Assembly: GCA_017461345.1 (NCBI GenBank)
Contig: JAFTYP010000013.1
Coordinates: forward strand, 183,944-247,943
Direction of reading: 5' to 3'
Source: Bacteroidaceae bacterium
Lineage (GTDB): Bacteria; Bacteroidota; Bacteroidia; Bacteroidales; Bacteroidaceae
Length of the DNA: 64,000 nt
Below the pieces are notes generated by a model, which saw only the letters and a list, made by a program, of their open reading frames with translations, was not told the origin of the DNA and searched no databases. Shown here one piece after another: positions 53,448-61,283 of this stretch; the stretch's first letter is position 1, and each line of letters starts with the position of its first letter. Position numbers and translations under genes: made by a program.

Positions 53448-55979
53448 ATGAGAGGATTAAGATTTATTGCAATGCTATTGACCATGGTGGTTTGTAGCGT
53501 ACACGTGTGGAGTTACAGGATAACTGACAATTACACGATTGAGTCTAAGTTTAAAATCAATGCAATTGGTGCCGGTATTGCTTTCCGTGCCTATGCTGGT
53601 TTTAACAGCAATATCTGTATGTGGCAGTTCAATGTAGGTATAGACGGCACGAAGTCGTTGTTCCGCCCTCATGATTGGGGAGTGGGCGGTGTCCTGCTCG
53701 AGGAGAAAGGAACTGGCAGTGTGAAATTGAATACCACGGAATGGTTTGTAACGAAAATAGTTGTTTCTAACAATGGCAACCATGTTGACACATACTTGCG
53801 TCGCGATGCAGATAGTGAGTTCACTCTGATTGATTCGCGTGATAGCCAATTCGACAACCAATTCCGTTTTGGCCTGATAGGTACACGTCTTGACCATGAT
53901 GGCAATGTGAACGAATCGGCAAGTTATGATTATTTTAAGGTGACGGCCAACGAGACAGGAGATGTACTCTATTTTGAAGACTTCGAGACCTCTGACGGCG
54001 ACTGGAAGAATAATCCCACATGGGCCGATGGCGCATTGACGATGGAAGGACGTAATCTTGCAGAGGTGAAGTATTTCCCGAACAACATGTTCAAGGAAGC
54101 GGTCGATTTGCATTATGCTGTTGAGGCTGATGTGACTATCGAGGCTGGTTATCTCTCTCTTATTTTTGGTTTAACCGAGAGTGGCAGCAACTATATGTGG
54201 CAAATATCACCGAATTATTACAACGACACCTCTGTCAATACCTACTACCATCTCGACAATGGCAACGAATCGTGGAAGGCCCATGCTGCCGGTCCGCGTT
54301 ATCCGGACTTCGAGGCTATCGACTTCTGGGGTGTAAAGCGTCATGTAATGATTGAGGTTGATGCCAATGTGGTTAAAACCTATATTGATGGTAAACTTCA
54401 GGATACGTTTACTCAGTGTGACATGACTGACCTTGCTCTGCTCAATGCCGGCAAGGTTGGCCTCCGCGTGGATGCCGACAATCAGGTATATCACGACATA
54501 TATGTCGATAATGTTAAGTTGACGGAGTACGACAAGGATGGCAACAGCACCGTAGTGATGGAAGAGAACTTCGATGGTGGTGTGTCGCGTTACTTCGAGT
54601 TGACAGGCAAGAATGCTACTTATGCCAAAATAGAGGATATGGGTGGAGACTACACATTGCACATCACCTGTGATGGTACAGTGGACAGAAGTGCAAAGGT
54701 ACGCCTCATTCAGGCTGACGAGGCTGTTTGTCCACATGCTTATGAGAATGGTATTTGTTCGGTTTGCGGAGAGTATGAGGAGCCTGGTTACGACATGGAA
54801 CTTGGTGCTTATACCATTGGCAACCTCGGCCAGTTGATTCGTTTCTCTCAAATTGTCAACGCTGGCGAACTGGGAGCGAAGGGTTCTCTCACGGCTGATA
54901 TTGACATGGAATACAACGAGAAGTTCCAGCCTATCGGTTTGAACAACGATGCTTCATGGAAGAATCCTTTCGGTGGTGTGTTCTATGGCAACAATCATGT
55001 CATCAGCAATCTTTATGTTAAGACTGAGTGCGAGGGCGGTTTGTTCTCTCGTTTGCGTGGTGGTAAGATTTACAATCTCGGTTTGGAGAATGCTTACATC
55101 GAGAGCACTGCCAATCTGCGTTGCGGTGCCATTGCTGGCGAGCATCACGACAATGCTCAGATGGAGAACTGTTTTGCTCGTGGTACCTTCGAGTTCGTAA
55201 CAACCAACAGCCAGAAGAATGCTCTTGCCGGCGAGGGTGCCGGTGGTCATTTCGTTAATTGTTATACCACATTGCCTGCAATTTGCCGCGACCTTCCTAT
55301 GGGTGGCACTATTACCAACTGCTACGAGGGTGTTACGGCGGAACAGGCTGCTACGGGTGAGATCTGTTATAAGTTGGGTGGCACATTCCGCCAGACTATT
55401 GGCGAGGACGTTTATCCTGAACTCAACCAGACGCATGGTATTGTATATCCGATGACGGAAGTTGGTTATGCAACTCTTTATGATGCAACTACTGCAGGAA
55501 CTCTTTCGGCTAATGTTGCTGTGTTTACTGGTGTGAAGAATGGCAGTTACCTTACTCTTACAGAGCAGAACAATACAATTCCTGCTCAGACTGCTGTCAT
55601 TCTGAAAGGCGAAGAAGGGTTCTACAGTTTCACGCCTGCAACTTCAGCCTCTGCCATTAGCGGCAGCAACGATTTGCTGGGCACGACAGAACCGTTGACG
55701 ACCAGCGGCAGCGAGTATGTGCTTGCAAAGCCAGAGGGTGAGCCTGTAGGGTTCTATCTTGTCGAGGCGGGCAAGAAAATACCTGCCGGAAAGGCATATC
55801 TCACAAGTGCTTCCGGTGTGAAGGGCTTCATCTTCAATGGTTCCGGTGCTACGGGCATCGATGCTGTAAATGCTGCTCAGGGCTCGGAGAACGGCTATAT
55901 ATATAATGTGTCCGGACAGCGTTTGCAGAAGACAGTTAAGGGCATCAACATTGTTGACGGCAAGAAGATACTGAAGTAA
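53448..55979 (+). CDS. Secreted lectin-like protein with two concanavalin-type modules and GLUG-like repeats
   Basis: The 843-aa protein has a signal peptide (ending VHVWSY) and two modules of the same concanavalin-like type as its two upstream neighbours (about 25-170, NICMWQFNVGIDG ... LFRPHDWGVGG; and about 200-365, NYMWQISPNYYND). A Cys-rich spacer follows (CPHAYENGICSVCGEYEE, about 428), then a GLUG-like beta-helix region (FYGNNHVISNLYVKTECEGG and following, about 455-620), a beta domain and the tail YNVSGQRL ... KGINIVDGKKILK. No catalytic residues are recognised. It lies 38 nt after the GH106-like gene and is followed by a terminator, so it is the last gene of the rhamnoside operon. 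Likely a surface or secreted glycan-binding component. Confidence 0.75.
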   Translation: MRGLRFIAMLLTMVVCSVHVWSYRITDNYTIESKFKINAIGAGIAFRAYAGFNSNICMWQFNVGIDGTKSLFRPHDWGVGGVLLEEKGTGSVKLNTTEWFVTKIVVSNNGNHVDTYLRRDADSEFTLIDSRDSQFDNQFRFGLIGTRLDHDGNVNESASYDYFKVTANETGDVLYFEDFETSDGDWKNNPTWADGALTMEGRNLAEVKYFPNNMFKEAVDLHYAVEADVTIEAGYLSLIFGLTESGSNYMWQISPNYYNDTSVNTYYHLDNGNESWKAHAAGPRYPDFEAIDFWGVKRHVMIEVDANVVKTYIDGKLQDTFTQCDMTDLALLNAGKVGLRVDADNQVYHDIYVDNVKLTEYDKDGNSTVVMEENFDGGVSRYFELTGKNATYAKIEDMGGDYTLHITCDGTVDRSAKVRLIQADEAVCPHAYENGICSVCGEYEEPGYDMELGAYTIGNLGQLIRFSQIVNAGELGAKGSLTADIDMEYNEKFQPIGLNNDASWKNPFGGVFYGNNHVISNLYVKTECEGGLFSRLRGGKIYNLGLENAYIESTANLRCGAIAGEHHDNAQMENCFARGTFEFVTTNSQKNALAGEGAGGHFVNCYTTLPAICRDLPMGGTITNCYEGVTAEQAATGEICYKLGGTFRQTIGEDVYPELNQTHGIVYPMTEVGYATLYDATTAGTLSANVAVFTGVKNGSYLTLTEQNNTIPAQTAVILKGEEGFYSFTPATSASAISGSNDLLGTTEPLTTSGSEYVLAKPEGEPVGFYLVEAGKKIPAGKAYLTSASGVKGFIFNGSGATGIDAVNAAQGSENGYIYNVSGQRLQKTVKGINIVDGKKILK

Positions 55980-56022
55980 GTTTGTCCCTCCTGCAAAAGG
56001 AGGACATGCTTCAAAGACTGAT

Positions 56023-56065
56023 AATAGCGTGCTTTTCGATTCGGAGAAGCACGCTATTCTTTTTG
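56023..56065 (+). terminator. Terminator of the rhamnoside operon
   Basis: AATAGCGTGCTT and AAGCACGCTATT form a 12-bp stem (56023-56034 and 56047-56058), followed by CTTTTTG. A smaller stem, CCTCCT/AGGAGG, lies just upstream near 55988-56003. Confidence 0.85.
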
Positions 56066-56111
56066 TTTCTGATGGGTGTCGGTGGAGTAGGCGTACCAGG
56101 TCTCCGAAATA

Positions 56112-56185
56112 GGTTAACCTAATTGGCCAACAAGGCACGCCTAATTGGGCAGAAAGGTTAACCATTATTGTCAATTAGGTTAACC
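56112..56185 (+). repeat. Array C: four GGTTAACC-type boxes at 22 nt spacing
   Basis: Boxes start at 56112 (GGTTAACC), 56134 (GGCACGCC, degenerate), 56156 (GGTTAACC) and 56178 (GGTTAACC), with exact 22-nt spacing. Spacers include TAATTGGCC, TAATTGGGC and ATTATTGTC. It lies between the terminator of the rhamnoside operon and the end of the phospholipase D gene. Confidence 0.8.
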
Positions 56186-56201
56186 TGTTTTTCTGCTACC
56201 C

Positions 56202-57434
56202 TTAAAGGAGTCTTTTCGAGAGGGTGAAGATGCGACTACGGATGCGTCGCCTGAGTGGGAATCGCTCTTTGAATACTTCGGGTGTGAGCAGGGTGCTGCT
56301 CTTCTCTGCGTCGTTGTTGAAAATCTGTTGCAACCGGTGTGTTGTTGCATGGTCGAAGATGAATGCGTTCACTTCGTAGTCAAAACGCAGCGAACGTGCA
56401 TCAAGATTTGTGGTTCCTACGGTGCAGAACAGACCGTCTATCATCATGATCTTACTGTGGTGAAACCCGTCGTTGTAGTAATAAACCTCTGCTCCGCGTT
56501 TCATAAGTTTACGCATTTCAAGACCTATTACATCGTCGATTACCTTCCCGTCGCTCTTCGTCGATACCATGAACTGCACCCTGACGCCTCGCTCCAATGC
56601 TCTGCGAAGAGCATCACGCACTTCGCCAAAAAGGCTTGCATAAGGGTTGACAATCTGAATCAGGTGTTCGGCATTGTCGATGGCCACAGAGTAAGTCTGC
56701 CGCATGATTTCCGGAGATTCCCGAGGCCAGCGGGATGCAAAGGCAACGACGGCTTCCCCGGTACGCTTCGCATGAGCGGAAGGCAACTGTTTTCCCCTCT
56801 TAATCAGAAAATCCGGGAGAGCCTTCTTCCACATCCTCCAGAACAATTCTTCGTATGCCTCTACGACAGGACCACTCATGCGGACATGCATGTCGCGCCA
56901 TTTCCCCACCTCCGGCTTCCCGTGCAGGTAGTAATCCGCCACGTTCATGCCGCCGGTATAGACCAACTTGCCGTCGATAATGGCAATCTTATGATGGTTG
57001 CGATGCATGAGATGGTTAATCCAGGGGAAACGAACGGGGTCGAAAGCCACGATTTGTATGCCGGACTTCCGCAAATTATGCTGCAGCGAGTCGGACAACG
57101 GCAGGTCGCTATGTTTGTTGCCAAAACTGTCGAAGATGATATAAACCTCCACCCCCTGGGCCACCTTGCGGCAAAGCCTCTCCAGCAAGTCCCCGCAAAT
57201 GCTGTCCTGCTGAAACTTGAAATAGTCCAGGAGAATATACCTTTCGGCCTTCTCTATCTCGCCAAAAAGGTCGAGAAACTTAATCTCTCCCGTAGGCAGA
57301 ACACGAACTTCGTTCCCCTCGTACAGCGTTAAACCCAACTGCACAAAGTCACGTTTAGTGCGTTCGGCAGCATTCTCGCTCCAAATCGACACACAAATCA
57401 ATATCAAAAAGGCAAATATAGCGACTCGTCTCAT
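56202..57434 (-). CDS. Phospholipase D / cardiolipin synthase-family protein
   Basis: The 410-aa protein has an N-terminal hydrophobic segment (VAIFAFLILICVSIW) acting as signal or anchor and two HKD active-site motifs (HHKIAIIDGKLVYTGGMN, about residue 145; HHSKIMMIDGLFCTVGTTNL, about residue 325). Paired HxKxxxxD motifs define the phospholipase D superfamily. Cardiolipin synthase is the commonest bacterial member, but a secreted or periplasmic nuclease or lipase is also possible. The gene ends 17 nt from array C and has a promoter directly at its start. Confidence 0.85.
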   Translation of the reverse strand: MRRVAIFAFLILICVSIWSENAAERTKRDFVQLGLTLYEGNEVRVLPTGEIKFLDLFGEIEKAERYILLDYFKFQQDSICGDLLERLCRKVAQGVEVYIIFDSFGNKHSDLPLSDSLQHNLRKSGIQIVAFDPVRFPWINHLMHRNHHKIAIIDGKLVYTGGMNVADYYLHGKPEVGKWRDMHVRMSGPVVEAYEELFWRMWKKALPDFLIKRGKQLPSAHAKRTGEAVVAFASRWPRESPEIMRQTYSVAIDNAEHLIQIVNPYASLFGEVRDALRRALERGVRVQFMVSTKSDGKVIDDVIGLEMRKLMKRGAEVYYYNDGFHHSKIMMIDGLFCTVGTTNLDARSLRFDYEVNAFIFDHATTHRLQQIFNNDAEKSSTLLTPEVFKERFPLRRRIRSRIFTLSKRLL

Positions 57435-57442
57435 TATGGTTG

Positions 57443-57472
57443 CAAAAGTACGAAATAAATGTGAACTACAAA
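57443..57472 (-). promoter_or_regulatory. Promoter of the phospholipase D-family gene, almost no leader
   Basis: On the minus strand, TTTG (57472-57469) and TACTTTTG (57450-57443) are 18 nt apart. The start point should fall within a few nt of ATG 57434, as seen for the ThiD-like gene. Confidence 0.65.
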
Positions 57473-57535
57473 CAACATGCAGCCAGTGCCAAAGTCTTTT
57501 TTGGAGAAAAGCGAAGAACTATGAACTTTTTGTTG

Positions 57536-57543
57536 TACCTTTG
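57536..57543 (+). promoter_or_regulatory. -7 promoter box for the MaoC-like gene
   Basis: TACCTTTG matches the -7 consensus, 31 nt before ATG 57574. The -33 region lacks a clear TTTG. Confidence 0.5.
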
Positions 57544-57573
57544 CAAGCAGAAATAACAAAAAACAAGTAAAAG

Positions 57574-58044
57574 ATGAGCAAAGTAGTAATCAATTCGTTC
57601 GAAGATTTCCAGCAGTATGTAGGACAAGAGTTAGGCGTAAGCGATTATGTAGAACTCGATCAGGAACGTATCAACCTGTTTGCCGATGCAACATTGGACC
57701 ATCAGTGGATTCATGTCGATGCAGAAAAGGCAAAGCAGGAAAGTCCCTTCGGGCAGACCATCGCACATGGCTATCTGACCTTGAGCATGCTGCCTTACCT
57801 GTGGGACCAGATAATAGAAGTGAACAACCTTGAGCGCATGATGAACTATGGCATGGATGCCATGAAATTTGCTCAGCCTGTTTTGAGCGGCCAGCACATT
57901 TGCATGAAGACAAAGTTGCAGGAACTTGCCAACCTTCGCGGCGCCATCAAGACAACAATCAAGTTTACCATCGAGGTACAGGAAACGGGCAAGAAGGCTC
58001 TCGAAGGGCTTGCCACATTCATCTACTACTTCAAAAAAGAATAA
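57574..58044 (+). CDS. MaoC-family (R)-hydratase
   Basis: The 156-aa hot-dog fold protein has the hydratase motif ADATLDHQWIHVDAEKAKQE (catalytic Asp and His) and the SPFGQTIAHGYLTLSMLP segment. The family hydrates enoyl-CoA or dehydrates 3-hydroxyacyl thioesters. The substrate is not indicated by neighbours. It converges on the next gene with only 1 nt between stop codons and no terminator in between. Confidence 0.9.
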   Translation: MSKVVINSFEDFQQYVGQELGVSDYVELDQERINLFADATLDHQWIHVDAEKAKQESPFGQTIAHGYLTLSMLPYLWDQIIEVNNLERMMNYGMDAMKFAQPVLSGQHICMKTKLQELANLRGAIKTTIKFTIEVQETGKKALEGLATFIYYFKKE

Positions 58045-58045
58045 G

Positions 58046-58408
58046 TCAGAAGAGCTCCAGTTGAATGTGACGATGCTCGCATTCAACTCGGGGCGGCTCT
58101 TTGCGCGTTTCGCTACGTGGCTCGTAGTCTAAAAAAAGGTCGAGTTGTATGGCGAAATCCGGCTTAATGGCGTATGTGCCATAGCGAGTGTGAGTAAAAG
58201 GAGATTCGTTTCGCTTGCTTTGCTCCCATAGGTAGCGACCAATGCAGTCGCGTATTTCATTGTATTCAATGTCCGATACGAAGAAATCGACGTGCTTGTT
58301 GTAAATTCTGCGAGCAAGGTTTTTGATGCGCAAGCCGTCGCTCCCGCATTCAAGCAGAATCTCTATGATGTCCCTATGGTAAATGTTATTCACTTTCGCC
58401 TGGTGCAA
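58046..58408 (-). CDS. Small winged-helix-like protein with two sliding-clamp-type motifs
   Basis: The 120-aa protein has a helical N-terminus (HRDIIEILLECGSDGLRIKN, LARRIYNKHVDFF) reminiscent of HARE-HTH or other winged-helix domains, and TRYGTYAIKPDF as a wing-like hairpin. QLDLF occurs at residues 88-92 and QLELF at the last five residues (116-120). Both resemble the QL[SD]LF peptide by which bacterial proteins bind the DnaN clamp. No enzyme motif is seen. It is convergent with the MaoC-like gene, and a promoter box lies just upstream. A function in DNA replication or repair is a hypothesis from these motifs only. Confidence 0.7.
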   Translation of the reverse strand: MHQAKVNNIYHRDIIEILLECGSDGLRIKNLARRIYNKHVDFFVSDIEYNEIRDCIGRYLWEQSKRNESPFTHTRYGTYAIKPDFAIQLDLFLDYEPRSETRKEPPRVECEHRHIQLELF

Positions 58409-58428
58409 ACGTTCGTTATTTCGTATCG

Positions 58429-58436
58429 CAAATATA
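58429..58436 (-). promoter_or_regulatory. -7 promoter box for the small clamp-motif protein
   Basis: The minus strand reads TATATTTG, about 20 nt before ATG 58408; a weak -33 (ATTG) lies near 58449-58452. Confidence 0.5.
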
Positions 58437-58475
58437 CACTTTTCCCTGCAATAAAAGAAATCTTCTTTTAAAGAT

Positions 58476-58506
58476 TTTGCAGAATGTGACTTTTTAGTTA
58501 ATTTTG
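58476..58506 (+). promoter_or_regulatory. Promoter of the lipoprotein-BRCT-DUF554 operon
   Basis: TTTG (58476-58479) and TAATTTTG (58499-58506), 19 nt apart, match the -33/-7 consensus. Confidence 0.75.
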
Positions 58507-58574
58507 CCCCCTGTAATTACTGCCTATTCCTCTTCTGCCAAGCACGGGGAATAAAGGCCTAAAATAAAAAGTTA

Positions 58575-59270
58575 ATGAAAAAAACATTGTTGCTCGTTTG
58601 TGGTTTGCTGCCACTCGTACTCTCGTGTGTTAAAGATCCCGAGACACATCAGTTGTTGGTGGAGAATAGATTCACTACACTCTATGCAGACCAAACGATA
58701 GATTCTTTAGTCTTCTATACTTTCGACAGTTGGTCTGTCGCTTCGGCTACCGACTGGTTGACCATTGACGGACCTTCCGAGGGGAAGATACAGTACAACA
58801 ATAGCAGACGATATCGTTGCCGTGCCGGTGTTAAAGTAACTCCCAATACTACAGGAGAAACGCGTGATGGCTATGTATATGTCAATTCGTACGAGTACAC
58901 AAGTACTTTCGTTAGACTCCAATATGGCTATCTCAACATTTCGCGCCCCGTATGTACGGTTGAAGAATTTATGGACGAGGGGCAGACGGAACCAAAGAAG
59001 GTGCGCCATACACTGACGGTGAATGCACAGACGGATGAAGATTCTCTTTGTTTCACTGTGCAAAACAATTGGTCTCTTGCCTTTGAAGGTGAAACTCCGG
59101 AATGGGTTACTCTTGAGAAAACCAGTGGTGAGCGAGGCAAGAACAGTGTGAAGTTGTCCTTCTCGGAAAACACAGATGTAACGAAAACTCGTGAGGCAAA
59201 ATTGCGTCTTACAAGCGGAGTTGTGTCGAATATAATAACAATTCAGCAAAAGTCTGCTGTTGAGGAGTAA
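58575..59270 (+). CDS. Lipoprotein with BACON-like domains
   Basis: The 231-aa lipoprotein has a signal ending at LVLSC (about residue 18). Two beta-sandwich repeats with W-L and T-I-x-Q patterns (WSVASATDWLTIDGPSEGKI; WSLAFEGETPEWVTLEKTSG ... SNIITIQQ) look like BACON or related Ig-like domains that often bind carbohydrate or mucin in Bacteroidetes. It is the first of three co-directional genes (gaps 21 nt and overlap) and has a promoter at 58476. Function beyond surface exposure is unclear. Confidence 0.7.
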   Translation: MKKTLLLVCGLLPLVLSCVKDPETHQLLVENRFTTLYADQTIDSLVFYTFDSWSVASATDWLTIDGPSEGKIQYNNSRRYRCRAGVKVTPNTTGETRDGYVYVNSYEYTSTFVRLQYGYLNISRPVCTVEEFMDEGQTEPKKVRHTLTVNAQTDEDSLCFTVQNNWSLAFEGETPEWVTLEKTSGERGKNSVKLSFSENTDVTKTREAKLRLTSGVVSNIITIQQKSAVEE

Positions 59271-59291
59271 TATTTGTTTGGCATCAGAGTT

Positions 59292-59954
59292 ATGCAGTAC
59301 GAACTCTTTAGCGACGAAGACTTTCAGAATGAGAGCCCTTTTGTAGGTCGGACTGTTTGTCTGATAGGTGTATTCCGCTGGACATCAAAGGTCTTGCAGC
59401 AGAAATTGCAGGAACTGGGGGCTGAAATCAAGCAGGGACTCAGCCGAAATCTCCATTATGTGGTGCTTGGAAAAGATGCCCCTGCCGATACAGAAGAGCG
59501 TTTGTGGCAACTTGCACTGCATGGCTTTCAGCCGAGAGTACTGAGCGAACAAGACCTTGAAAACATTTTTAATGGACAGTATAGTGCCTATGCCGTTCCG
59601 GAACAGATACGTAAGAACTTGCATCTGACGTATCGGCACTATCTTAGTTTGCAGTTCAACTATGAAGGAGGAAGTAACCCTCTTTATACAAAAGAACTAT
59701 ATCTTCCATCGGACATGCAGACGGACCTCTATCAGCGGCTTGGCAATCAAGGCATATATGCCAGCCCTCAAATCGACGAATCGACGGATGTGATTGTTCT
59801 TAGTAATGCCTCTCTTTGCAGTTTGCAGAATGGGCAGACCGACGAAACGCTATGCTATATAGAGGAACAATATAATCAAAGTCGTGCCCAATCTTTCCGC
59901 TTTCGTCTGACCGGTGAGAACGAATTGCTGGCATGGTTAAGGTTGAGGGAGTAA
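59292..59954 (+). CDS. BRCT-domain protein
   Basis: The 220-aa protein has a BRCT-like domain at about residues 17-97 (FVGRTVCLIGVFRWTSKVLQ, LGAEIKQGLSRNLHYVVLGK, LWQLALHGFQPRVLSEQDLE), comparable with BRCT units of NAD-dependent ligases and DNA polymerase III epsilon subunits. The rest has no recognised fold. It starts MQYELF, with a possible weak clamp-like QxxLF element. ATG 59292 is chosen; the frame extends to a TTG at 59274, which is less plausible. It follows the BACON-like lipoprotein by 21 nt and its stop overlaps the start of the next gene (TAATG). A role in DNA repair is inferred from the BRCT domain only. Confidence 0.7.
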   Translation: MQYELFSDEDFQNESPFVGRTVCLIGVFRWTSKVLQQKLQELGAEIKQGLSRNLHYVVLGKDAPADTEERLWQLALHGFQPRVLSEQDLENIFNGQYSAYAVPEQIRKNLHLTYRHYLSLQFNYEGGSNPLYTKELYLPSDMQTDLYQRLGNQGIYASPQIDESTDVIVLSNASLCSLQNGQTDETLCYIEEQYNQSRAQSFRFRLTGENELLAWLRLRE

Positions 59955-60679
59955 TGTTAGGAACCATTATAAATACTGTTACCATTGTTGCGGGCAGTGC
60001 TTTCGGTGCCTTAGTCCGCACAGGTATTGGCGAGAAGTACAAAAAGACCTTGTTCGATGGACTTGGTCTTTGCTGCATTGTGCTTGGCGTGAATGCTTCG
60101 TTGCCCAATATGCAGAAGAGCGAGTTTCCCGTTCTCTTTATTTTGAGTCTCTCAATAGGAGGCCTTATTGGCACTAAACTCGATTTGGCAGGAAGAGTGG
60201 AACGGTTAAATGCTCGCATCAGTGCCGGAGGAAGTCGGGGAAATAATGGCATTCAGGGACTTGTAACAGGTTGTTTGCTCTATTGTATAGGTACTTTTTC
60301 CATCGTTGGTCCTGTGCTTTCTGCACTTTCGCCGACGAAAGGTTGGGCGTTCAACGAATCGGCTAATACCTTTTTATATACCAATGCAACACTCGACTTT
60401 GTTAGTTCGGCCGTCCTTGCAGCCTCGTATGGATGGGTGATGCTCTTGGCAGCGCCAATACTTTTCTGTTGGCAAGGAATGTTTTATGCCACAGCCTATC
60501 TTTGTGGCAATGGCATGCCGGAGGCGATGCAGGTTGAGTTGAGTATCGTAGGAGGAGTACTTATCCTTAGTTCCGGGCTTGGCATATTAGGCATTAAAGA
60601 TTGTAAGACGATAAATCTCCTTCCCAGCCTTTTTGTTCCAGTCTTATTCTATCTGTTTAGAATCTTTTGCGGATTTTAG
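59954..60679 (+). CDS. DUF554-family membrane protein
   Basis: The 241-aa protein has several membrane helices beginning MLGTIINTVTIVAGSAFGAL, then LSIGGLIGTKLDL, GLVTGCLLYCIGTFSIVGPV, and NATLDFVSSAVLAASYGWVM. This is the DUF554 pattern, whose role is unknown (transport has been suggested for the family). ATG 59954 overlaps the BRCT gene stop by one base and begins the family's conserved start; an in-frame ATG at 59933 would add seven residues. It is the last gene before the tRNA. Confidence 0.88.
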   Translation: MLGTIINTVTIVAGSAFGALVRTGIGEKYKKTLFDGLGLCCIVLGVNASLPNMQKSEFPVLFILSLSIGGLIGTKLDLAGRVERLNARISAGGSRGNNGIQGLVTGCLLYCIGTFSIVGPVLSALSPTKGWAFNESANTFLYTNATLDFVSSAVLAASYGWVMLLAAPILFCWQGMFYATAYLCGNGMPEAMQVELSIVGGVLILSSGLGILGIKDCKTINLLPSLFVPVLFYLFRIFCGF

Positions 60680-60699
60680 GAAAGAAAAAGCCTAAAAAG

Positions 60700-60731
60700 T
60701 TTGCATACGTCAAAAAAACTTCCGACCTTTG
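60700..60731 (+). promoter_or_regulatory. Promoter of tRNA-Ser
   Basis: TTTG (60700-60703) and GACCTTTG (60724-60731, one change from TAnnTTTG) are 20 nt apart, about 38 nt upstream of the tRNA 5' end. Confidence 0.65.
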
Positions 60732-60768
60732 CAGCGCTTTAAGACCAAAAGCCTCTTTTGAAGAGTTT

Positions 60769-60853
60769 GGAGAGATGGTAGAGTGGTCGATTACACCGGT
60801 CTTGAAAACCGGCGTGCTGAGAGGCACCGGGGGTTCGAATCCCTCTCTCTCCG
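60769..60853 (+). tRNA. tRNA-Ser (anticodon TGA)
   Basis: The acceptor stem GGAGAGA pairs with TCTCTCC (60846-60852). The anticodon arm CCGGT-CTTGAAA-ACCGG gives anticodon TGA (Ser, UCA codons). A long variable arm typical of tRNA-Ser and a T arm with TTCGAAT are present. The discriminator is G. No CCA is encoded. It is followed by a terminator and an integrase gene. Confidence 0.96.
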
Positions 60854-60931
60854 CAGAGAGCAAAATTGATGACTTTTTGGGTAGTCAATAAAAGTTCAAC
60901 CCGAATAGGTCATTAAGTTGCCAAAAAACAG

Positions 60932-60970
60932 AAAAGCGTTGTAAGTCTTTGATTTACAACGCTTTTATTT
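60932..60970 (+). terminator. Terminator downstream of tRNA-Ser
   Basis: AAAAGCGTTGTAA and TTACAACGCTTTT form a perfect 13-bp stem around a 9-nt loop, followed by ATTTTG. Confidence 0.85.
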
Positions 60971-61059
60971 TGCGCTAAAAGTATTCTTCTCTACTCTTGG
61001 ATGATGGAGTGACCATCGTCTGACTACCTGACACGTGGTCAAATAGTCATCTGTTGGTC

Positions 61060-61239
61060 AGTCTTGTGTTACACTGAGTGTTACACTTTTTGTGCTACAG
61101 AAAAATGTAACACAAGACTACAAAATGACTACGATATTGACTTTGCTAAATCTTTGAGCATAAGATATTTATGTTTAACTTTGCAGATTGTTTCAAGCTA
61201 ACGAATGTGGGTTGATTCTGAGTGTTTCCTGTAACACAA
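61060..61239 (+). promoter_or_regulatory. Repeated TGTAACACAA sites upstream of the integrase (candidate arm-type binding sites)
   Basis: TTGTGTTACA at 61064-61073, GTGTTACAC at 61078-61086, TGTAACACAA at 61106-61115 and 61230-61239. The first and third sit in a 14-bp inverted repeat (61060-61073 and 61106-61119). Tyrosine integrases of mobile elements bind such arm sites next to their attachment site. The rest of 60971-61283 shows no gene. Confidence 0.65.
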
Positions 61240-61283
61240 AGCATCCATAAAGGCACGAAAAACTGCATTAAAAGATTTATCGT

